64,000 nucleotides of DNA from Sphingobium sp. AS12 (GTDB taxonomy: Bacteria > Pseudomonadota > Alphaproteobacteria > Sphingomonadales > Sphingomonadaceae): contig NZ_JAHRGM010000076.1 in assembly GCF_019097845.1 (NCBI RefSeq), positions 124,001-188,000 of the forward strand, given 5' to 3'. Position numbers and translations under genes: made by a program. Every line of letters begins with the position of its first letter. Within the stretch, counting starts at the first letter, position 1. Positions 57,876-64,000 of the stretch are shown here, in pieces. The notes under the pieces were generated by a model. It was given only the letters and a program-made list of their open reading frames with translations. It had not been told where the DNA came from and did not search any database.

Positions 57876-59123
57876 TCAGGCGATTGGTGGCGTCGCCGCG
57901 GCGTCAGTTTCTAGCGCCAGCAAGAGCAACGCCGAGAGGCTGCACATGGGAATGACTGCCCACAGGAAAATCTGGTAACTTTGCGTCATGTCTTAAACGA
58001 TGTTGGCGGCCATCGGTGCCATGCCGTTGGCGAAAAGCAGAAAGCCGTTGATCGCACCGAAAAGCGTGCCGAAGCTGCGCAGGCCGAAATGACGCGCGGC
58101 CAGATAGGCGCAAGCGTCCAGTTCGGTGCCCACCGACAGGCCCAGGATGAGGAAAGCCGCCATGGCTGCGCCCGGCGAACCGGGCATGGCAAGCAGAAGG
58201 GCGACCGACAGGATCGGCGTCGATACGCTGGCCGCCGAGACCATATGCGGGTTCAACCGATCGAGGAGATAGCCGCCACCCAGCCGACCAACCAGCGATC
58301 CCATGCCGATAAGACCGGCAATGGCGGGTGCCTGTGTCGCCTTAAAATCCTGCGCCACCAGGATCGGCACGGCATTGGCCGTCAGGGCGCAGACAGCCAG
58401 TGCATAGAGCGTAACGCCAGTCGCCAGTTTGATGAAAGCAGGCGATGCGAATCCCTGCCTGAGGCTTGCGTTCCATGATGCGAGCCGTACCGATCCGGCG
58501 GCAGCGCCTGCGCCCCTGCGCGCATCATCCGTGGCGCTGCGCAGGAACAGCCATGCGAGCGGGAATATGACCGATGCGTAGATCAGCCCGACGCCAATAT
58601 AGGCACCGCGCCATCCGTTCTGGACGACCAGGAAGCCGACCAGCGGCGGTGTGATCGCGGCGCACAGGCTGGCTCCGCACAAGGCGATGGCCAGCGCGAT
58701 GCCCCGCCTTTCAACGAACAGGCTGGTGACCGCTGCCGTCCAGATGGTGGGAATGACCAGCATGTTGCACAGGCCCAGAATGACCCACAACAAGGCCCAG
58801 GAGGCGATATCGGATGTCGCGAACGACAATGCGCCAAGCGCGGCACAATAGAGCAGGATGCCCGCAAGACCGATCCGCCGTGGCCCCAATTGATCGACCG
58901 CGCGGCCGACCAGCGGGGCGGCAAACAGCCCGATGATGGCGATGATCAGCGGCCCGCTGGAAATCTGCGACCGGGTCCAGCCAAATTCCCGTTCCAGCGG
59001 CGCGATCATGACGCCCAGCGAATAGCTATGGGTTGCCGATAGCAGGATGCCTGCAAGACAGGGGATCAGGACGGTCCCATGGCGGCGCAGTTCGCCAGCG
59101 CCGCGTGGTGATGTGGTGATCAT
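57876..59123 (-). pseudogene. MFS transporter gene interrupted by an in-frame TAA near its 3' end
   Basis: Translation from ATG 59123 gives a 376-residue MFS protein (IPCLAGILLSATHSYSLGVMIAPLEREFGWTRSQ, in part; GPRRIGLAGILLY; GRLGGGYLLDRL) that stops at TAA 57995-57993 after GMAPMAANIV. The same frame continues for 38 codons as DMTQSYQIFLWAVIP and an LLLLAL helix, ending at TGA 57878-57876, exactly what the missing end of a typical MFS (V-Y-D-x-T-x-S-Y) looks like. A TAC or TAT to TAA change is the simplest reading; sequencing error or readthrough remain possible. The shortened protein lacks its last helix. It is probably nonfunctional. Confidence 0.8.
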
Positions 59124-59238
59124 GCCGATATCCCGCACGGAAAAAGTGAAGCCCAACAGCTAGATGGCCATGGTTCGGGATAAACGGCGATCCGGCAATG
59201 ATCGGTGCGGCACAGCCGCTTGACGACGGCACGCAATT

Positions 59239-60294
59239 TCAGGGACGATGGCGGCGGTAGGCGCGTGGGGTCAGGCCGGTCCAGCGTTTGAAGGCGCGGC
59301 CGAAGCTGGTCTGTTCGGCATAGCCCAGCCGGTCGGCGACCTCGTCGATCGGCATGGGTGTCTGGCTGAGATAGATGCGGGCCAGCTGCTCGCGCTGATC
59401 CTCCACCAGGTCACAGAAGCGCAGGCCATGTGTGGCAAGGCGGCTTTGCAGGGTTCGGACCGAAAGGCCGAGCTGTTCGGCGCACCGGTCCACCGAACAA
59501 TTGCCCGCAGGCAGCGCGCCACGGACATAGCTGCGGGTGCGTTCGGCCATGTCCGCGCGGTTGAGGATACGCAGGCGGGCGAGATAGCCCCCCAGCAGGC
59601 GATAGACGAGGCGGTTGGCTGTGGTGATCGGCAGGTCCAGCATGGCGGCAGAAAAGCCGATGCTGTTGCGTTCGGCACGCAGGCTGATCGGCGCGCCGAT
59701 CAGGCTTTCGATCTGGAGCAGATCATGGGGGCTGGCGTCGATCGACAACTGTATCCCGGCTGGCTGGAAGCGCCCCGCGCTGACCGCCCGGAGCAAGGTG
59801 AGGATGAGCATCATCGCCTGATAATTGGCCTGGACGTTGAAGCCCACATCGGCCCTGACCATCCAGCGCAGTTCGGCCATGCCCCCCTGTTCCACCAGTT
59901 CAAGCTGGGCTTCGGGCGAGTGGGCGACGGGCAGATAGTTGACAAGGCAATTGACGACCGAGCGCAGGTCCGGCGCGGCGCGGCAGACGGCGGTGACGCT
60001 GCCGAAAACATCCGCGTCCTGGGTTGCGGCAAGATGCAGGCCAAAGATCGGATCGTCAAACTGGAGGCTGCAATATTCAAACATGGCCGCGACCTGCTGG
60101 CACGAGACATGGCCGTCGGGATCAGCCAGCACACGCGGATCAAGGCCGTGGAGCTGGAGGATGCGGCGGGGCGCGCCGCCCCGGCTGCGGATGAAGTCGG
60201 AAAAGCCGCGCAGATTGGCAGCGCGCATCGAGCCAGCGGCGGGGACCGCTTCGAGCGGGCCGGCCAGGCCGAAGAAATAATCCTGATCGTCCAT
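59239..60294 (-). CDS. AraC-family regulator with arabinose-binding-like N-terminal domain
   Basis: A 351-residue regulator. The first ~200 residues (FSDFIRSRGGAPRRILQLHGLDPRVL, VAAMFEYCSLQFDDPIFGLHLA) form the Arabinose_bd-type sensor used by OruR-like AraC proteins; the last ~100 (CSVDRCAEQLGLSVRTLQSRLATHGL and EVADRLGYAEQTSFGRAFKRWTG) contain both HTH motifs. GGAAGGA lies about 7 nt before ATG 60294. It is divergent from the crotonase/AraC/Rieske genes and likely controls them or the broken MFS gene. Confidence 0.87.
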   Translation of the reverse strand: MDDQDYFFGLAGPLEAVPAAGSMRAANLRGFSDFIRSRGGAPRRILQLHGLDPRVLADPDGHVSCQQVAAMFEYCSLQFDDPIFGLHLAATQDADVFGSVTAVCRAAPDLRSVVNCLVNYLPVAHSPEAQLELVEQGGMAELRWMVRADVGFNVQANYQAMMLILTLLRAVSAGRFQPAGIQLSIDASPHDLLQIESLIGAPISLRAERNSIGFSAAMLDLPITTANRLVYRLLGGYLARLRILNRADMAERTRSYVRGALPAGNCSVDRCAEQLGLSVRTLQSRLATHGLRFCDLVEDQREQLARIYLSQTPMPIDEVADRLGYAEQTSFGRAFKRWTGLTPRAYRRHRP

Positions 60295-60447
60295 CTGCCG
60301 ATCCTTCCAAGCTGGACAGTGAAGCCGACATAGGCGCGTCGTTGCAATCGGATTCATATTATATCGAAAAAGCTGCGTCTAATGCCAATACAGCCAATCT
60401 GTGCTGTGGCAGTTTCCTGTCCAAGAACAAAGGAGATGGAGAGGGAC

Positions 60448-61425
60448 ATGGCCAAGGCGACAGCAGCCGAGCTGAAGCGCGAGGCGGCGCAGTTTGTCCG
60501 TTATGAAAAGGACCGCGCCCGCCGCATCGCAACCGTCACCTTCGACCGGCCGGGCAAGGCGAACACCACCACGATCGGGATGCGCCTGCTGTTCGGCGAA
60601 ATCGTGCACAAGGCGAATATCGACGACGACGTCAAGGTGCTGGTGATCCGTGGCGAGGGCCAGGATCTTGGCTCTGGCGGCGACATCAACGAACATGGCG
60701 ACCTGTATCTGAACCCTGGCGAGGATGATAATTTCCTGCCCGATCTGGAGATTGACGACCCGGACGTGCGCTATCCGCCACCCGGTTCCTATCGTTTCCT
60801 CCACGGCCTGACCGACCATTATGCCAAGGGCTATGCCGGCAACCGGCCGTTGCAGGAATTCAAGAAGATCAGCATCGTGGAGGCCAAGGGCTATTGTTAT
60901 GGCTGGCATTTCTACCAGTGCGCCGACGCCGACCTGATCGTGTCGTCGGACGATGCGCTGTTTGGCCATCCGTCCTTTCGCTATGCCGGATGGGGTCCGC
61001 GTATGTGGCAATGGCTGGAAATGGTGGGCATCCGCCGCTTTTCCGAGATGCTGTTCACCGGACGGCCCTTCACCGCCGCCGAAATGATGGACTGCAATTT
61101 CGTCAACAGCGTCGTGCCGCGCGACCGGCTGGAGGCGGAAACCGACAAATATGCCGATGCATGCAGCCGCACCCGGCCGATGGACGTGGTGGTGGCGCAA
61201 AAGACCTTCATCGAAGCCTATAAGCAGTATCGCGGCGAATATATGGGCAGCCTGATGACCGGCTGGCTGGAAGGCATGTTGCCGCTGATGAAGAATGATC
61301 ATGCGGGCGACATTGATCTGGGTGCTGGCGGTTTCGACCAGGGCATCGCCCACACCGTCAAGAATAACGACCTCCATTATCCCCCGGAATGGCGGCTGAG
61401 CCGCGCCGGGCGCGCGCAACGTTAA
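60448..61425 (+). CDS. Enoyl-CoA hydratase/isomerase-like protein
   Basis: A 325-residue crotonase-superfamily enzyme, longer than the usual 260. VTFDRPGKANTTTIGMRLLFGE, GEGQDLGSGGDINEHG and VEAKGYCYGWHFYQCADADLIVSSDDALFGHP form the core; the typical catalytic Glu pair is not obvious, so a lyase, hydrolase or decarboxylase-like function is equally possible. AAGGAGATGG precedes ATG 60448. It is the first gene of a unit with AraC, Rieske oxygenase and MaoC-like dehydratase, suggesting CoA-ester chemistry on a ring-containing acid. Confidence 0.82.
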   Translation: MAKATAAELKREAAQFVRYEKDRARRIATVTFDRPGKANTTTIGMRLLFGEIVHKANIDDDVKVLVIRGEGQDLGSGGDINEHGDLYLNPGEDDNFLPDLEIDDPDVRYPPPGSYRFLHGLTDHYAKGYAGNRPLQEFKKISIVEAKGYCYGWHFYQCADADLIVSSDDALFGHPSFRYAGWGPRMWQWLEMVGIRRFSEMLFTGRPFTAAEMMDCNFVNSVVPRDRLEAETDKYADACSRTRPMDVVVAQKTFIEAYKQYRGEYMGSLMTGWLEGMLPLMKNDHAGDIDLGAGGFDQGIAHTVKNNDLHYPPEWRLSRAGRAQR

Positions 61426-61443
61426 AGAGAGAGGCGCCTGGCC

Positions 61444-62460
61444 ATGATCGAGACCCTCTTTACGATAGACCGCGGCAATTATCGCGATTGCCAGCACCTG
61501 TTCCGTGGCGAGCGGGAACAGGAATATTATCGCGGCGATTACTGGATGGACGACGGGTCCGTCATCGATGTCAGCGCCAGACGCAAGCCAGCCGGGCCAA
61601 GCGCCGTCATCCTGCTGCGATCGGCGACGCGGCTGTTCTTTCGCCGCACGCGCCAGCATATTCGCGAGGATGGCACCGACCTGTCGGTGCTGTGGTTCGT
61701 GAAGCGCGGGCGGTTGCTGCTGAGCAACCAGATGGGCAGCCGCAGCGCACAATGCGGCGATATGCTGATCACCCGGTCGACATCCCCCTTCCTGATCGAG
61801 TGCCAGCCCGACGCGCATGGCCTGCACGAAGTGCTGCATGTCACCGTGCCGACCCATGTGCTGCGCGGCCTTGTCGATTGCGATGCCAGTGCCGGGCTGT
61901 TGCTGTCCACCCAGCGGCCGGAACTGGCGATCGCCGACACTATCCTGTCCGGCCTGTTTCAGCGCGAGGGTGACCTGGCTGAAGAGACGACCCGCACGCT
62001 GGTCGAGGCGGCGCTGGCGATCATCGGCCAGGGGCTGCGCGGCGATGCAAGCCTGACGCCGCCACGGCAGTCGGTTGCGGAAAAGCGCTTTGCCGACGTC
62101 CAGCGTTTCGTCGAGGTGCATCTGTCCGACCCCGGCCTGTCGGCGGCGATGACCGCGCGCGGGTGCGGCATTTCGCCGCGCTACCTGACGACATTGCTGC
62201 AACAGAATGGCACCAGCTTTTCACAGCTGATCTGGGACCAGCGGCTGGAGCAGGCCCGCAAGTGGATGGCGCGGGCGGACGCGAACAGCATCTCCATCAG
62301 CGAAATCGCCTATGGCGTGGGGTTCAAAAGTCCAGCGCATTTCAGCCGCATGTTCAAGCGCACCTACAAGCGCAACCCAAGCGACTATCGGCTGGACGCC
62401 TGCGCCGCGCAGGTGATGGCCGCCGCCCCCTGCGCGGTTCCATCCGGCGTCCTGCACTGA
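61444..62460 (+). CDS. AraC-family transcriptional regulator
   Basis: A 338-residue regulator. The N-terminal half (LFRRTRQHIREDGTDLSVLWFVKRGRLLL, SRSAQCGDMLITRSTSPFLIEC in part) is the AraC_binding_2-type cupin, and the C-terminal ~110 residues carry HLSDPGLSAAMTARGCGISPRYLTTLLQQNG and SISEIAYGVGFKSPAHFSRMFKRTYKRNPSDYR in part, the double HTH. It is 18 bp downstream of the crotonase gene and 13 bp upstream of the Rieske gene, so it probably regulates its own operon. Confidence 0.88.
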   Translation: MIETLFTIDRGNYRDCQHLFRGEREQEYYRGDYWMDDGSVIDVSARRKPAGPSAVILLRSATRLFFRRTRQHIREDGTDLSVLWFVKRGRLLLSNQMGSRSAQCGDMLITRSTSPFLIECQPDAHGLHEVLHVTVPTHVLRGLVDCDASAGLLLSTQRPELAIADTILSGLFQREGDLAEETTRTLVEAALAIIGQGLRGDASLTPPRQSVAEKRFADVQRFVEVHLSDPGLSAAMTARGCGISPRYLTTLLQQNGTSFSQLIWDQRLEQARKWMARADANSISISEIAYGVGFKSPAHFSRMFKRTYKRNPSDYRLDACAAQVMAAAPCAVPSGVLH

Positions 62461-62473
62461 GGGAGAGCAAGAC

Positions 62474-63799
62474 ATGACCGTGCAAGGCGCCATCATCCAA
62501 CCGCCCGTCATCATCGGCAATGAAGCCTATGTGTCGCAATCCTATGCTGACGCGGAAGCGCAGAAATTATGGCCCAAAGTCTGGCAGGTGGCGTGTCGGG
62601 AAGAGGAGATTCCGCAAGTCGGCGATTTCGTCACCTATGACATCATGGACGATTCGATCATCGTCGTGCGTGCCGGGCCAGACCGGATTGCCGCCTATTT
62701 CAACGTCTGTCGCCACCGTGGTCGGCAATTGACCGAAGGATGCGGCCACGCCCGCAAGCTGGTGTGCAAATTCCATGCGTGGAGCTGGGATCTGGACGGC
62801 AATAATATCGGCGTGGTCCGCAAGGATGGCTGGGGCGACAGCCTGAAGGACGATGAGCTGCGGCTGCGCGATGTGCGCGTCGACAGCTGGGGCGGGTGGG
62901 TGTTCGTGTGCATGGACCCCGACGCGCCATCGCTGGCGGACTATCTGGCACCGGCAGCGGCGATGCTCGATCCGTTCGAGCTGGACAAGATGCGCTATCG
63001 CTGGCGGCAATGGCTGCATTTCCCGTGCAACTGGAAGGTCGCGATCGAAGCGTTCAACGAGGGCTATCATGTCGCGGGGACCCATCCGCAACTGACCAAA
63101 TATTCGCCCAAGCCGACCTGGAGCGACGGACGGGGCATTCACGGCGTGTTCGGATCGCAAGCGCGCGAAGGCACGGGTGGTGCGACGGCGGGCGCGGCGG
63201 GGGCGCCCGACATGCGGCGCGGGCTGGCGGACTCGCTCAATCAGTTGTGGGAGGAAGTGAACGGTACGACGACGCAAACGATGGTGCGCGTCGCCAATCT
63301 GCTGGTGGAGGAACTGCCCGAAGGCACGCCGCCGCAGGCGGTGCAGATGCACCTGATGAAGCGGACGGTGGAGGAGGATGCCAGGCGCGGGGTACATTGG
63401 CCCCGGATCGATCCGGCGCATTTCGCCGCCGCGGGCAATGTGTGGCATATTTTCCCCAACACCGTCATCATCCACGGGCCGACCTTTGCCCTCTGCTATC
63501 GCGCGCGGCCCGACGGGCGCGACCCCAATAGCTGCATCTTCGAGGTCTATACGCTGGAGCGTTTCCCCGGAGGACAAGAGCCAAAGCCGGAAAATCTGCA
63601 CAAGCCCGACATAGACGAGGCGAGCTGGCGCAAGGTGTTGTGCCAGGATTTTTCCAACATGGGCGCGGTGCAACGCGGCCTTCGGTCGCGCGGGTTCGAC
63701 GGGTTGCGCCCCAGCCCGGTCGAGGAACGCGCCATCATCAATTTTCATCGCGTGCTGGCCGATTATCTGGGCACCGGCGCGCCGCAACCGATCGATTGA
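62474..63799 (+). CDS. Rieske non-heme iron oxygenase, alpha subunit
   Basis: A 441-residue terminal oxygenase. The Rieske cluster is bound by Cys79/His81 in NVCRHRG and Cys98/His101 in VCKFHAWSWDLDG. The mononuclear iron site is NEGYHVAGTH with His199 and His204; the usual bridging Asp of aromatic dioxygenases is Glu196 here, as seen in several non-naphthalene-type families. It would need a reductase and ferredoxin not in view. It follows AraC by 13 bp and precedes a MaoC-like gene. GGAGAGCAAG is the ribosome-binding site. Confidence 0.92.
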   Translation: MTVQGAIIQPPVIIGNEAYVSQSYADAEAQKLWPKVWQVACREEEIPQVGDFVTYDIMDDSIIVVRAGPDRIAAYFNVCRHRGRQLTEGCGHARKLVCKFHAWSWDLDGNNIGVVRKDGWGDSLKDDELRLRDVRVDSWGGWVFVCMDPDAPSLADYLAPAAAMLDPFELDKMRYRWRQWLHFPCNWKVAIEAFNEGYHVAGTHPQLTKYSPKPTWSDGRGIHGVFGSQAREGTGGATAGAAGAPDMRRGLADSLNQLWEEVNGTTTQTMVRVANLLVEELPEGTPPQAVQMHLMKRTVEEDARRGVHWPRIDPAHFAAAGNVWHIFPNTVIIHGPTFALCYRARPDGRDPNSCIFEVYTLERFPGGQEPKPENLHKPDIDEASWRKVLCQDFSNMGAVQRGLRSRGFDGLRPSPVEERAIINFHRVLADYLGTGAPQPID

Positions 63800-63806
63800 A
63801 GGAGCC

Positions 63807-64000
63807 ATGATGGCCGATATGGAATTGAGCAACGCCAGCGCGATGCTGGACACGAGCGATGTGGACCAGTGGGTCGGCAAGCCCGTCATCTTCGCCGAGA
63901 TGTGGGACCCGTGCAACGCGACCGACATTCGCCGCTGGGTCCAGGCGATGGACTATCCCAACCCGATCCACTGGGACGAGAATTTTGCGCGCGCGTCGCG
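63807..64000 (+). CDS. MaoC/FAS1-like dehydratase domain protein (C-terminus beyond window)
   Basis: The first ~64 residues are present and the frame is open to the window end. WVGKPVIFAEMWDPCNATDIRRWVQAMDYPNPIHWDE (in part) matches the N-terminal hotdog segment of acyl dehydratases used in steroid and cyclic acid catabolism, including the hydrated-CoA binding PNPIHWD turn. AGGAGCC precedes ATG 63807; a second ATG at 63810 is directly in frame. It is 7 bp after the Rieske stop and probably co-transcribed. Confidence 0.75.
   Translation, partial: MMADMELSNASAMLDTSDVDQWVGKPVIFAEMWDPCNATDIRRWVQAMDYPNPIHWDENFARAS

Overview
The window looks like chromosomal DNA of an alphaproteobacterium of the Sphingomonadaceae (Sphingobium/Novosphingobium/Sphingomonas type). 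The grounds are the high GC, the dense same-strand runs with ATGA and TGATG junctions, a large TonB-dependent receptor, a sphingomonad-like small secreted protein, a Lrp-dadA-alr locus and stacked acyl-CoA catabolism genes. I saw no rRNA, tRNA, CRISPR array, transposase or phage gene.

Region 1 (1-16.1 kb) is acyl-CoA catabolism: a DapB-like reductase (partial), an MFS exporter, a thiolase with a MarR regulator, a small secreted protein, an SDR dehydrogenase, then an operon of CoA-transferase, small conserved protein, acyl-CoA ligase, second CoA-transferase and amidohydrolase. A crotonase, a second AMP-ligase and an IclR/amidohydrolase-2 pair follow. Together they suggest breakdown of an aromatic, terpenoid or steroid-like acid; the substrate cannot be read from the sequence. 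Region 2 (16.1-19.5 kb) is an alanine racemase / D-amino acid dehydrogenase / RidA operon divergent from an Lrp-type regulator. Region 3 (19.6-26 kb) is one coupled minus-strand unit: a DUF1592-type protein with two c-type heme motifs, a Tat-exported DUF1552 protein, an ankyrin lipoprotein, a cytochrome c' and a cytochrome b561. It looks like an uncharacterised extracytoplasmic redox system.

Region 4 (26.2-57.9 kb) is a purine island. It has a secreted adenosine-deaminase-like enzyme, a xanthine/uracil-type permease, 8-oxoguanine deaminase, purine nucleoside permease, a TonB receptor and a LysR regulator. Then come a phosphoribosyltransferase, a LOG-family hydrolase and a minus-strand run of 19 genes (57.7 down to 36.5 kb) with almost no intergenic DNA. 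That run encodes a BASS transporter with an AtzG/HpxX-like tail, an AtzE/HpxY-like amidase, an AzgA permease, a nucleoside phosphorylase-like protein, an HpxW-like oxamate amidohydrolase, allantoate amidohydrolase, ureidoglycine-glyoxylate aminotransferase, PuuE allantoinase, HpxZ, UraD, an FAD monooxygenase (probable HpyO-type urate hydroxylase), UraH, XdhA/B/C, guanine deaminase, adenine deaminase, a nucleoside hydrolase and a HAD phosphatase. As read, nucleosides go to bases, to xanthine, urate, HIU, OHCU, allantoin, allantoate, ureidoglycine, oxalurate, oxamate and oxalate. No classical uricase is present.

Region 5 (57.9-64 kb) returns to catabolism: an MFS gene cut by an in-frame TAA, two AraC regulators, a crotonase, a Rieske oxygenase alpha subunit and the start of a MaoC-like dehydratase.

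The main points for follow-up are the transporter-AtzG fusion next to its presumed amidase partner, the non-uricase urate step, the oxalurate/oxamate branch, the cytochrome/DUF1552/ankyrin unit, an EF-hand-like loop in the TonB receptor, the MFS nonsense codon, and TTGCAA dyads shared by the lysR and purine-operon upstream regions.
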